In this document: in pieces, positions 21,301 through 32,107 of the stretch
Position numbering within the stretch: position 1 is the first letter of the stretch
Layout of the letters: each line of letters opens with the position of its first letter
NCBI GenBank assembly: GCA_021521415.1
Contig: JAIQDT010000301.1
Coordinates: forward strand, 186,001 to 250,000
Length of the DNA: 64,000 nucleotides
Reading direction: 5' to 3'
Origin: Bidens hawaiensis
Lineage: Eukaryota; Streptophyta; Magnoliopsida; Asterales; Asteraceae
Made by a program: the position numbers and the translations under genes
The notes under the pieces: generated by a model
What the model was told of the DNA's origin: nothing
Database searches by the model: none
What the model saw: the letters and a program-made list of their open reading frames with translations, nothing else

Positions 21301-23006
21301 AGTTTACCATTTACACCGACCACAAGAGTCTCCAACATATCTACGACCAGAAGGAGTTGAACATGCGACAGCGTCGTTGGGTCGAGCTGCTTAAAGATTA
21401 TGATTGTGCCATCAAGTACCACCCTGGCAAGGCCAATGTGGTGGCCGACGCCCTCATCAGAAAAGAAACAGATAAACCCAGACGGGTGAGAGCATTGCAA
21501 CTCACGATTCATGCCAGCTTACCCGATCAGATTCGCGATGCGCAACTGGAAGCTTTGAAAGATGATAATCTTCCGTCGGAACTCATGCGGGGCATGAACA
21601 AGCAACTTGAAACCAGATCGGACGGGGTCCGAAATTTTGAGAACCGGATTTGGGTTCCACGATACGGAGAGTTGAGAACTCTAGTGATGGACGAAGCTCA
21701 CAAGTCCCGATATTCTATCCACCCTGGCTCAGATAAAATGTATCATGATTTAAAGGCACTTTACTGGTGGCCGAACATGAAAGCCGACATTGCCACCTAC
21801 GTGAGCAAATGCTTGACTTGTGCCAGAGTCAAGATAGAATACCAGAAACCATCTGGTCTACTGCAACAACCGGAACTCCCAATGTGGAAATGGGAGCACA
21901 TCTCAATGGACTTTATTACGGGTTTGCCTAAGACACCGACGGGATGCGATACCATCTGGGTGATCGTTGACCGGTTGACTAAATCGGCACACTTCCTAGC
22001 GATTAAAGAAACAGACAAAATGGAAAGACTGACTCGAGTATACATGAAATAAGTGGTGTCTAGACACGGAGTGCCTGTCTCGATCATTTCCGATCGAGAT
22101 TCTCGTTTCACCTCGCACTTTTGGAAGTCGCTGCAAAGCGCACTGGGCACCCGTCTCGATATGAGTACAGCATACCATCCTCAGACGGATGGGCAAAGTG
22201 AACGGACTATTCAGACCCTGGAGGATATGTTGCGTGCATGCGTCTTAGATTTCGGAAAAAGTTGGGAACCCCACTTACCCTTGGTAGAGTTTTCGTATAA
22301 TAACAGATACCACGCAAGTATTAAGGCAGCGCCGTTTGAAGCGCTGTACGGACGGAAGTGTCGATCACCACTCTGCTGGGCAGAGGTGGGTGATAGCCAA
22401 ATCACTGGTCCGGAACTGGTACTCGAAACCTCGGAAAAGATTGTTCAAATCCGAAATCGCATGGCAGCAGCACGGGATCGCCAAAAGAGTTAGGCCGACA
22501 AGCGCCGAAAACCTCTCGAATTTCAAGTGAACGATCGGGTGTTACTCAAAGTCTCACCTTGGAAAGGTGTGGTTCGCTTTGGGAAGCGAAACAAACTCAA
22601 CCCACGATATGTTGGTCCGTACCGGATAACTGAGCGCATTGGTCCGGTGGCGTACCGACTGGACCTACCAACCAAACTCAGTGGCGTACGCGATGTATTC
22701 CACGTATCAAATTTGAAGAAATGCCTATCTGATGAATCCCAAGTAGTCCCTTTGGAGGAACTACAAATTGATGAACAGTTACGTTTCATTGAAGAACCAG
22801 TCGAGGTTTTGGATTGGGAAACCAAAACGCTCAAACACAGCAAAATTCCAATCGTTAAGGTTCGTTGGAACTCGAGACGTGGACCGGAGTTCACGTGGGA
22901 ACGCGAGGACCAAATGATGAAAAAGTATCCTCACCTTTTTGAAGGGCTAACCAAACACAGAAAACCGCGAAACTCGGCAAACCGTCAAACATCACCGGAG
23001 GTATGA
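18396..23006 (+). pseudogene. gag-pol polyprotein of element B, two in-frame stops
   Basis: One frame starts at ATG 18396. Gag is about residues 40-230. CCHC zinc knuckles [14 protein letters not shown] (about 328) and [14 protein letters not shown] (about 360) follow. The protease has DTGADRSF (about 429). The RT has [20 protein letters not shown] and FIDDILVYS. RNase H has CDAS, then TDHKSLQHI and [12 protein letters not shown]. The integrase has an HHCC finger ending [25 protein letters not shown] and [11 protein letters not shown]. The chromodomain-like tail has VKVRWNSRRGPEFTWE. Defects: RT motif A has Asn at 20499-20501 where the family has catalytic Asp; TAA at 22050-22052 replaces a likely GAA; TAG at 22491-22493 replaces a likely tyrosine codon; VVADAL is followed by Ile instead of the usual Ser. 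Gag and protease look intact. Confidence 0.95.
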
Positions 23007-23140
23007 ATTAAATTTCGGGACGAAATTTCTTTCTACTAGGGGATGATATGACAAACTGAAAATTTTTTTTTTACTCTTTCAGACTCTCATCACGACTTGA
23101 CTCAAATTTTCGGGACGAAAATTCTTTAACATGGGAATGA
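23007..23140 (+). other. 3' untranslated region and polypurine region of element B
   Basis: Two similar blocks (TTCGGGACGAAATTTC...AGGGGATGATATGACA at about 23012-23052 and TTCGGGACGAAAATTC...GGGAATGATGTGACA at 23109-23146) lie about 96 bases apart. The second abuts the LTR and serves as primer region. The first looks like a duplicated, decayed copy including a mock LTR start. Confidence 0.6.
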
Positions 23141-25877
23141 TGTGACAATCGTCAATTTCAGGTTAACTCCGTTAACTCAACTCCGTCAATTCAAACTTTA
23201 AGATCGTTAAATCTATAACGCACACTTCATTACATTTAAACTAGGGTTTAAATGACGCTTAACACTTACTACATGTGTAGTCTTTCGGGATTTGCACCGA
23301 AACGCAAACGAGTTGACGCGAGCGATTGATAAATAAACGACAAACGTCAAAACACTAATTATGTGATTATTATGTGTTAGGTATATGTGTGTTACTTGAT
23401 TGTTATGTGGAATGGTAAACAAGAAACAAGAACCAACTAGTTTAGGCTAGAGATGTAGCACTTGAAAGTAGAGGGACTAGAGTGTAACTTGTATATCTAT
23501 AAATATATCCTTAACTAAACCCTAACCTATTATTATTCTTTCTTCGAAATCCCGATCGGAACAAGCTCCCACCTCACCCTTGGCTGCCGTCACTTCCATA
23601 CACACATTCAAGCCCTAATCAAGTGTTTAATCCAAGAACTAGGTGCTAGGAAGGTATAATTGATCATCCTTTATCTTCTTGTTGTTTGATTTTGATGTTT
23701 AATGGGTTAATCAAAAACCCTAGGCAGCCGATTTTCTTATGTATGTATGAGTTAACATGGTGGTTGTTGAATTCATGATGATTGATAACTAGTATTGATG
23801 TTGTTGCTTGATTGATTGTTGTCTTTGATTTGAGTTAAAACACAAACCCTAATCTTGTATGTATGGTGTAATTGATATGCATGGATAGTAGTTATAGTGT
23901 CTAGAGGGTTATATGGATGCATGATAGTTCATAGATTGTTATTATGTTGAGTTTTGATGTGAACAGATTCTGGACAGAATGTATATACGATGTTTAAGTG
24001 ACTGTAACGAAGTGTAAACGTGAAAATTGATTGAGATTGTGGGTACTGCAGTAAACTAGGTTGAGTCTAGTTTCTATAAAGTATAAATTCGTAATTTTTG
24101 GATAAGTGGAAGTATACTTTTATGATTTTACAAAAACGTGATGCAAAGCTGAGCTGTTAGACCTGCTGTTAGGTTATGTTGTAAATGTTATATCTCATGA
24201 ACTACGAGACCAATTGGGTTGGTTCCACTTCTGGAAGTTGACTCATTGAGTTAGGAACCAAACCCAAGTGGTCTTGCATTTATTGGATTTTTCGTTTAAT
24301 GGGAATTGCAAATAACATTCTGTTGCACATGAATCTGACTGATATGAGTTTGCTGTAATGTTTTGGTCATTATAAGAAAAATATGTGGAATAAAAATAAG
24401 ATAAAATATGTTCTGGAAACCTAAGATATGTATGCTTCTGTGGTAAATTTTGGTGAATTAATTGAGACGTTATGATCGGTGAAATAGTGCAATCTTTCAA
24501 GTAGAAATTCTGTCATAACGAAACTAGCTGCTGAGTTGTATAGGAATGCATGAAATATGATAGTTTTTATATAATTGTTGTATTTTGACCAAAATACCCT
24601 TGCGGGGAATAGTTGTTAGTTGATTGCCATGAATTGACCAAATTGCCCTTATGGGGAATAATGGTTAGTTAATCTTTGTTTGTTGACCAAAATGCCCTTA
24701 CGGGGATAATTGCTAGTAAAGTATGTTATTAGTACGTGACACGAAAGTAATTGCTCACTCATGTATCGTATCACAATTGTACTTGTTTAAGTCACACACA
24801 ATTCACAAACGAAACACGAAATCTGTTACGTGCATAGGTATTATGTGCCGAGTCTAGAGACTCGTTAAACGTACCGATACTTAGAAAATCTCTTTGTTAT
24901 TTAGAACGCTAGAGAGTTTCTACGACGCACATCACTTGGTGATCTAGATCGGGATATTCTTCGCAAACAGTGAGTTTCACTTACCCCGCTCTTTGAACTG
25001 TTTTCAAACGTTTTTCACTTGGGGGAGATAACATACTCCGATAAACATATTTTCTGAGATAAACGCATATTTAAGATTTTGTTATAAATTATATATCACT
25101 TGTAAAGGGCTAAGCGGCAAACGTAACATTTGAAGTCCCACACATCGGACCGGTTAATATTTGGAATAGCGAGTCACTGTTGAGTAGTACTACTGGGTTT
25201 GACAAACCCCACCCGACGTTAAGCTCAACTGGAGGTTGAGTGGGTGTAATTTTGGCTAACACTTACCATGGTCTGGATTGACCTGGTGACGGGCACTTGA
25301 TAAACAGTCAGCTTCGGTCGCGAACCACTTAGCGATACTTGTTGTATAGATTAGCTACCTATCGATATATAATTTGACATAACACTATCTGGTAATGCAA
25401 AACACTTAAACGTTGTAACGTGGTTACACAACACTTAAACGTCGTAACGGGGTTACGCAACACTTAAACGTCGTAACGAGGTTACGCAACACTTAAACGT
25501 CGTAACGGGGTTACGCAACACTGAAACGCCGTAACGAGGTTACGCAAAACGCTAAACGATTTATCTTATTTAACTTGTGAACTCACCAACCTTGTGTTGA
25601 CACTTTTAGTATGTTATTCTCAGGTAGCCGAGGCGAGCGCGCGGTTTAGGAGCATGCATTAATTGAAAACATCTTTATTCTGCAAACTTAATTTTAACAG
25701 TTACATTTGGTTTTAAGTCGTCCTGCGTGACGCAACTTTTGAATTAAGGTTTTACGCTTCCGCACTTATTTACATTTAAACGTTTTTCTTTGGTTTGATT
25801 ATAACTAATGATTCCGATCCTGCCAGTTCACACCCTCTGACGGTAAAACTCCGTTAGTGGATTTTGAGGGTGTGACA
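23141..25877 (+). repeat. 3' LTR of element B, 2,737 bp
   Basis: Same length as the 5' LTR. Differences seen by eye: one base each near 23163, 24180, 24406, 24484, 24515, 25111, 25286 and 25636. It ends GTGTGACA before the AGCAG duplication. It carries the same TATA/telo-box pair and the 29-bp array (25402-25546). Confidence 0.95.
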
Positions 25878-25882
25878 AGCAG

Positions 25883-26282
25883 GGACTCTGTAAACTCTTT
25901 TCTGACCATTTAATGGAGCGGGTTTCTTGAAGCGAGCAATTAGATATTTTTTGGGTGTTGAACTTATTACCTGTATCCATTTCTCAAGAGGAAGAAACCA
26001 TTCTAACATTTTTAAGGTGAACTTTTGATCTTCAGGTAGTTCCTTTTCTTCAAGGAAATATGCAACTAACTTTGAGGTATTGAAAGACACAGCTACAGTG
26101 AATGTTTCGAATAGGCACCAGAAAAAACAGAGTGTTTCTTTTGTCAACGCAGATGGATTGCCTATATGGAACACATGAAGAAAAGGGAAATCAGGGTGAA
26201 ACTTTTCTCCTTTTGAGAACAGTCCGTACTTCTTCAAAATGATTGTCATAAGGTTTTTGTAGTTGAGGCTGGATGGATTCAC
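25883..26282 (-). pseudogene. pararetrovirus coding remnant downstream of RT-RNase H
   Basis: An ORF begins at ATG 26282 on the minus strand and runs into element B. Features are SLNYKNLMTIILKKYG, FHIGNPSALTKETL and LPEDQKFTLKMLEWFLPLEK. The frame is open up to the AGCAG junction and resumes at 14462. It follows the RNase H region, so it is either the C-terminal part of one viral polyprotein or a separate last ORF. Function is not recognised. Confidence 0.6.
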
Positions 26283-26399
26283 GAAATTATGAGTATTTAT
26301 GATTTCAATGACTTCATTTGGAAGATGTTTTGGATTGTGGTTAGGGACTTGGTTGAGGGGTTTGGGGGGTACCGAGATGTGCCATTGTAAATATTGTGG

Positions 26400-27530
26400 G
26401 TAAGATTTGATGATGCCTAACCATGTTGGTCTCTTGGTATTTATAGACTTTTGGCATTGACAAGAAATCTGCCGGGATATTATTCTTTCCTTTGATATGC
26501 TTAACAGTGAAAGAATATTATGAGAACCAGTTAGCCCAACGTAATAATTGTGCTTCTGTTAGAGCTTATTTCTTGAACTGTAGCATTCTCGGAAAAGACG
26601 ACATGTCCATTTCAATAAAAAAAGTTGTGACCGATAAGATGGAACTGGAACTTCTCGATTCCTCTTTTGACCGCCAAAATCTCTTTGTAAGTGGAGTGGT
26701 AATGCTTTTCTGACACACTAAACGTGCCGCTTTTGTATCCACATACTGACCTGATACCTTTGTCGTCTTCTGCAATCAAGACTGCTGCCCAGTATTCATC
26801 ACTAGCATCAGTCTGAAGGATTCTTTTGTCTGTTGGTGTGGGAATCTTTAAAGGTGGCATCACATCTGCCAGCTTTTTTTATTTCTTTTACCGCTTGTGT
26901 TTGCTTTTCAGTCCACTGAGGAGGATTATTTTTTAACATGGGGAACAAGTGTACTGGTTGGCTCGACAGCTTTGGCAGAGATTCCGCCATATAATTAACT
27001 AGACCAAGGAACTGTTGAATTTCTTTTTGTGACGTCAGTTGATCCGGAAAACGTTTGAGGTCTTGGGCTATGTGTGGTTGGTGCTGGAACTTTCCGTCGG
27101 TGATTTTCATTCCAAGGAAGTCAATTTCTGTGACACCAATTTTCATTTTCTTTTCAGACAGCATTATCCCGTATTGTTGGACTATTGAATGAAACTTTCT
27201 GAGTAATTCTATATGGGATTCTTCATCTTTGGAGAACAGAAGTACATCATCAATGTACACCAGGGTGTTGCTTAATATAGGCTCAAAGATAGTTACCATT
27301 GCTTTTTGAAAAGTAGATGGAGCTATTTTTAGCCTGAATGACATCACATTCCACTGATAGTGATGATCTGGAATGCAAAAAGGCTGTTTTTGGCCTGTCT
27401 TCTGGCTTGATTCCCAGTTGCCAGAATCCTGCTTTGAGTTTAAATTTTGATAGCACCTTTGCATCTATTAGGGATTGAAACATGGACTTTTTCTGTGGGA
27501 GTGGGAACTTGTCATCCTCCAAGAATCCTG
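26400..27530 (-). pseudogene. pararetroviral reverse transcriptase-RNase H, frameshifted
   Basis: A Caulimoviridae-like RT: KLKAGFWQLGIKPEDRPKTA, then after a frameshift near 27370 the catalytic box LVYIDDVLLFS and FLGMKITDGKFQHQPHIA, QQFLGLVNYMAE. After a second frameshift near 26865 the RNase H part LQTDASDEYWAAVLI, GYKSGTFSVSEKHYHSTYKE, and further remnants to about 26440. The N-terminal RT part and all upstream genes (movement, coat, protease) are missing at the right junction. Two frameshifts plus stops make it inactive. Similarity to viral rather than gypsy RT is clear from YIDDVLLFS and the H-Y-H-S-T-Y-K-E context. Confidence 0.8.
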
Positions 27531-27542
27531 CTTTGAGTTTAA

Positions 27543-27672
27543 GCCCATAGTCTCTTCTTCTTTCCTTCTTAATTCAAGTCCATAACTCATATCCATTTAA
27601 CCCAACACTAGCCCGACTCATAATAACTCATATTTTTATTTATTAAACGAATCGAGAAAACGGGATGTTACA
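27543..27672 (-). repeat. LTR A stub (LTR start only, 130 bp)
   Basis: This matches the last 130 bases of the left LTR of A on the plus strand (CCCATAG...CTCTTCTTCTTTCC to GGGATGTTACA). On the minus strand it is the beginning of an LTR cut off by the pararetrovirus junction. Confidence 0.85.
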
Positions 27673-27908
27673 AGTCTTCCCTCCTTAAAGAGGTTTCGTC
27701 CCCAAAACCTAACTATTACTAAAACAAATCTGGATAAAACTTGCGCATCTCTTCCTCAACTTCCCATGTAGCGTCCGATCCTTTGTGATGCTTCCATGTC
27801 ACTTTCACTAAGGGTATAACCTTGTGACGAAGTTGCTTTTCCTTGCGGTCAACTATCTCGATTGGTTGCTCAATATAGTTCAATTGTTCATCAACCTCAA
27901 TGTCCATT
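27673..27908 (-). pseudogene. gypsy A pol C-terminus, second copy
   Basis: A 62-codon ORF (27907-27719) encodes the chromodomain-like end (VIPLVKVTWKHHKGSDATWE, ending FYPDLF), followed by the 3' untranslated piece and polypurine tract next to the LTR stub. It is a second copy of 12847-13090 and lacks the 9-base deletion of the first. At 27908 it jumps directly into the middle of an LTR, a deletion junction. Confidence 0.8.
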
Positions 27909-28791
27909 AATGACCCATTCGTTACTTTATAACGAATTGACTATTATAACCAACTGGTCCTTGTAACGAATTGGACCTTATAAAGAACTGGTCCTTTGAC
28001 GAATTGAACTTCATAGCGAATGACCCCTCTGTAACGAATTGAACCTTCTAGTTCGTTATCTCCTTTTAATGAATGGTCATTACGAATTGGGGTTAATTCG
28101 TTATCTTTTCCTTATCAAATTTGGATACGAACTAAGGCTTGTTTGTTAAGCTTTCATTAACGAATCACCTGACGAATTACCTCTAGTTTGTTAACTCTCC
28201 GTTAACGAATTAGGGTTAGGTCAGAGAATGTCAGAAACATTCTTTGAACCTCGTACCCACTTTCCGGCGCCGCCTTTGCCGGAAAACCGGGATCTCGCAG
28301 AAAAAGCGAGATCTCGCGTATTTCACCACCGTTTTCAGCGTTTTTCATCCCGTTCGATCCAGATCTAAGCTAGGGTGACCCCTAGGCTCAACTTTTGCTC
28401 GGTTCATACACGATTCCACCCGGATCTCGTGACTTTAACGTTTTAAAGGTGCCGGCTCATCGTTTTGTGACTAAATCTAACGGTTAGAGTTCATACAATA
28501 TCATACTATCATTACCTTGGGTCGAGATCAGTTTTCCTTCTTGGTTCGGCTAGAGAAAACTATAGAGCGTAAGTGTGTGTTTTGGGTGGTGTATGGAATA
28601 TGTGTAAATGAATGAATTATTTGGTAATTAAGGTTTATATATTATAGATCATGGGCTTAAGCCCATGGTCTCTTCTTCTTTCCTTTTTAATCCAAGTCCA
28701 TAACCCATATCCATTTAACCCAACACACTAGCCCGACTCATAATAACTCATATTTTATTAATTAACCGAATCGAGAAAACGGGATGTTACA
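27909..28791 (-). repeat. right LTR of element A, partial, 883 bp
   Basis: This corresponds to 11946-12846 of the left LTR, with many substitutions and small indels. It ends at GGGATGTTACA beside the target duplication ATTAC. About 1.3 kb of the LTR, including the 32-bp array, is missing. Confidence 0.85.
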
Positions 28792-28928
28792 ATTACATAC
28801 GTTCTTTTGTTGTTTTACTTGCATTTAAATATTGTATACATGCACTCGATAATATAGTACATCCGATCAACATTATATGTTTGTATTGCAAAAATGAAAT
28901 GAATGTTTGTACTGCATATATGTATTAT

Positions 28929-29084
28929 ATGCATTTATGCACAGATGAATACTTGTTTGAACTGTAATAGTTGGCTACAAGTTTCACACTTTAATTTACA
29001 ACATATATGCATTTATGCACAGATGAATACTTGTTTGAACTGTAATAGTTGGCTACAAGTTTCACACTTTAATTTACAAAACCA
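28929..29084. repeat. 78-bp tandem duplication
   Basis: Two consecutive copies beginning ATGCATTTATGCACAGATGA at 28929 and 29007 are almost identical. The 65-residue ORF across them is a repeat artefact. Confidence 0.9.
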
Positions 29085-29478
29085 CGTACATATACCATAA
29101 CGTTCATGTTCAAATATTATCACAAGTTCTAACAACTGATACGCAGATTCCATCAAATACAATAACATGATAGAACTATTAAAAAATCACCCTTTTAACT
29201 TATCTCGATGCATGTTCCATTTATGTTTTTTCTTGCATCTTTAATCACTCATTTCTTGCATACCTTGACATCCGAAAGCAAGATAATCATGGCATATAAT
29301 GTTCTAAGAAGCTTTGACTGTTCAATCTTTCTAATATCTTCATTCTTACCCTTGAAACGTTCCATGTGTCTCGTAGCAAGCACACCATACTTCGTGAAGT
29401 TGTCATTTTCCTGTTAAAACACAGGTAACGCATATATGTAAAACATCATAAACTAGCATTGCATATATGTATTACAGC

Positions 29479-29786
29479 CAAGGTTGCAGAACTCGCTAGG
29501 CGCTCACATGGCGGCCGACTAGGAAGTTAGGTGTACTCGGCCTAGACGGGGAGTACTCGGACATGGTGAGTTATATAGGAAAATATATGTAGAAGATTAT
29601 ATTCATGTCAAAAGTTTATTAATATTAACAAAACTGAATTAGTATTCAACTGTTTAGTAGTAAAATCATTGTTACCAAACTATTCTTATAGCGTTAAACT
29701 AACTGTAATTAAGCTATAAGTTATATTTGTTAATTTACACACCATGTCACCGTCAATAGTCAAATAATTTTCTTGGTCTAAATCTA

Positions 29787-29819
<33 letters not shown>

Positions 29820-30337
29820 ACATAATATTTTAAATTCCATAATAACATAATCTAAATAAGAAATATAAAATGACATGATGGCATAATCTAGCTTAGAAAA
29901 CACAAAATGAACTGATGAACACATGAAACCCATAAACATCATGAACACACAAATACATAATGTCTAGTTGTTGTTGCTAACTTGCTACTACAAAAGCCTA
30001 ATAAGAACATCATAAGCACACACAAATACAAGGAAAATATAATAAGTTGTACCTCAAACCTGTTGGATGTGTGAAACGATCAAACAACCTTCATACTCTT
30101 CGGAGAATGGACTAAAAGTGTTGAAATATGAAGTGAGTGGTGTGCTGAAGAGTGAAATTAGGGTTTTTTTTATTGAAAAGTCAAATTTTATCATTTACCG
30201 CCTAGACGGTCCACCTAGGCCCGAGTTGGACTAATTTCGACTATACTAGGCCGAGTAGGTTAAATGCACTTAAGTAAATTGTCGAGGTCTGCCTAGGCGC
30301 CGAGTACTCGGCCGCCTAGGCTAACTTTCCAACCTTG
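29479..30337. mobile_element. hAT-type non-autonomous element, 859 bp
   Basis: The ends CAAGGTTGCAGAACTCGC and, complemented, CAAGGTTGGAAAGTTAGC form imperfect inverted repeats with GC-rich subterminal CCTAGGCGNC words (about 29500-29560 and 30200-30325). Flanks are ATTACAGC (29471-29478) and ATTACAAC (30338-30345), an 8-bp duplication with one mismatch. It has no transposase. A (TA)n tract lies at about 29789-29811. Confidence 0.8.
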
Positions 30338-32107
30338 ATTACAACGTAGTTAATATTCATTAACTCTCATAATTGAATATATGTAATACAACACCTTGAA
30401 ACAATCCATATGCCTCGTAGCAAGTGCATCACAATCTGTGAAATTGTTATTTTCATATTAAAACAAAAGTAATACATATATGTAATACCTCAGACAATAA
30501 CATTGCATATATGTAATACAACATATCTCATACGTATTTAATAGTTGATAACTACATATATGTAATACAACAGATGATATCAATGTACAAATGTAATATA
30601 ACATATTTCATATGCATGTAGTATTAAAGTAGTGCATATATGTAATACAACGTAGTTAGTATGCATGTAATATCGTATAGTTGTATACATGGATATATGT
30701 AACACCATAGAGATAACACTTCATATATGTAATACAACACAACTCATAATCTCATATTCATGTAATAACTAAGTGATGCATACATGTAATACAACATAGT
30801 TCATATGCACGTAATCGTAAAGCAATACATGTATGTAATACAACCTGTTGCATATATGTTAAATAGCAATTGAAAATTGTATATATACCATACCGTATAT
30901 GTTTACATTCGCGTGCTCGTATTCAGCGTCTTCGAGTGTCATATGTTTCAACTCCTGTGGCCATTTTAACCTTCTCATGGTCTTCATATCTGTAACATAG
31001 ATGCAAAATAATCGACTTAAACATATGCAATCACATTACTATACACATAAAATGTATCAACTTATGTAAGACCTACCATGAACACTCCTATATTCATCAT
31101 TGTTTTACGAAACAACTTCAGTTTCGGTTTTTTGTAAATTTCTCATGTTTTGTTGTTAGTCTAGACACTATTATCCTTAGATATATTACATATATGTACT
31201 ATACCTATGAAATTTCTCTAACATAGTTTTCACGTCTGGACATTAGTATCTTAATATGTAATGCATACACGTATTATAACATTCTCATAACAGGGGAAAT
31301 TTACAAAAATTACAACCATCAACTCTGGAACAACCCACAATAAAATTTTCAGATGCATTACATATATGCAATATTAACAAACATGCTAAAAAAACATTAC
31401 AATTACTATGTTCAATTGTGCATAAATGCAGTTTAACTAATAATCAGTGAGATACACATTCATGTATTATATCTATGTAATATTTCACTAATCATGTACA
31501 ATAACGGACTACTATCGATGTACGACACTCAATATACAAATCGCTTGTAATCGAACTTATAATGCATGATCGACACTACACATAAAAATCGTTCAGATTA
31601 GATGTGATAAACGCCTAATCAGCACTTATAATATACCTAATCGAGACACTACATCAATGAATTGTTATGAATCAACGCAATATATGCCTAATCGGAACTT
31701 ATAATTTGACTAATCGACACTGCATATGCAAATCGCTCGGAATACACGCCATATACACCTAATCGCATTTTAAAATGTGAAAATCAAGTATCACGATCGT
31801 TTACCTGCTAAATGATCTTCAGTTTCATGCTTGACTTTACCATCGATTGTTCGTTGTCGGAAAACCCTAAATGTTCATTCGAGTTGGAGAGGAGACTATT
31901 TGATTTATTTTTCTTTTTTAATTCCAAATTTGCCCTTTCTCATATAAAACCTCGTCTCCTTTTTCTTTTTATCCATTTGACTATTTTTAACCTTCAATCT
32001 ACTAAATTTAATGGTATTATTAGGAGTTCTCTAGTTCTCTCATTAATATGAGTTCTCTCTTGATCCCACCCCTATATATGTATATATATATATATATATG
32101 GGGAAAT

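Larger units (their letters stand above)
14468..25877 (+). mobile_element. Ty3/gypsy element B (Tekay-like chromovirus), full length, 11.4 kb
   Basis: Complete structure: 5-bp target duplication AGCAG (14463-14467, 25878-25882); two 2,737-bp LTRs starting TGTGACAATC and ending GTGTGACA; an initiator-Met primer site; an upstream extra ORF; gag-pol in the order gag, protease, RT, RNase H, integrase, chromodomain-like tail; and a purine-rich tract. I counted eight substitutions and no length difference between the LTRs (about 0.3%), so the insertion is recent. Yet pol has two stops and a changed RT catalytic aspartate, so it cannot move by itself. It inserted into the pararetrovirus relic and is the youngest layer of the nest. 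Confidence 0.95.
13618..27542 (-). mobile_element. endogenous pararetrovirus fragment, split by element B
   Basis: Two pieces (27542-25883 and 14467-13618, minus strand) belong to one Caulimoviridae-like insert and are separated by gypsy B with its AGCAG duplication. In viral order they carry RT-RNase H, a downstream coding region, a non-coding region and a promoter-like TATA with the start of a leader. No integrase or LTR is present, as expected. Frameshifts and truncation at both ends make it a dead relic. The genus cannot be set without alignment; the downstream coding part suggests a florendovirus- or petuvirus-like group, a weak inference. The right junction carries a 21-bp copied segment (27423-27443 and 27522-27542). 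Confidence 0.75.
10648..28791 (-). mobile_element. Ty3/gypsy element A (Tekay-like), rearranged
   Basis: It is bounded by TGTAAGGCCCC at the left and GGGATGTTACA at the right, with a perfect 5-bp target duplication ATTAC (10643-10647 and 28792-28796). On the minus strand the LTR reads TGTAACATCCC...GGGGCCTTACA. The interior is not colinear. From right to left it reads: partial LTR (28791-27909), pol C-terminus (27908-27673), LTR start (27672-27543), pararetrovirus fragment with gypsy B inside, pol integrase end (13617-12880), polypurine tract and a full LTR (12846-10648). This is the remnant of a tandem LTR-internal-LTR-internal array after deletions. It is older than B, since its LTR parts differ at many positions. 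Confidence 0.8.
28797..32050. repeat. element D right arm: CATATATGTAATAC motif field
   Basis: Over 3 kb this arm holds several dozen copies of CATATATGTAATACAAC and relatives (TGCATATATGTATTA) at irregular spacing, plus a 78-bp tandem duplication at 28929-29084. A hAT-type element interrupts it at 29479-30337. The last 250 bases (31800-32040) are less repetitive and hold a 79-codon ORF with no recognised content. No gene is supported. Confidence 0.7.
8886..32066. mobile_element. TIR element D, outermost layer of the nest
   Basis: The left end (GGATCAAGAGAGAACTCACC...GAGAGAACTAAGGAACTCCTAA, to about 8932) matches the complement of the right end (about 32019-32066) over roughly 48 bases. The two ends are 23 kb apart because element A (18.1 kb) and three smaller elements inserted between them; without these D would be about 4 kb. 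The interior is full of CATATATGTAATAC-like motifs on both sides of A, which supports one original unit. No transposase ORF is seen. The superfamily is unclear: the long TIR and lack of coding suggest a non-autonomous Mutator-like or unclassified element. Confidence 0.55.
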
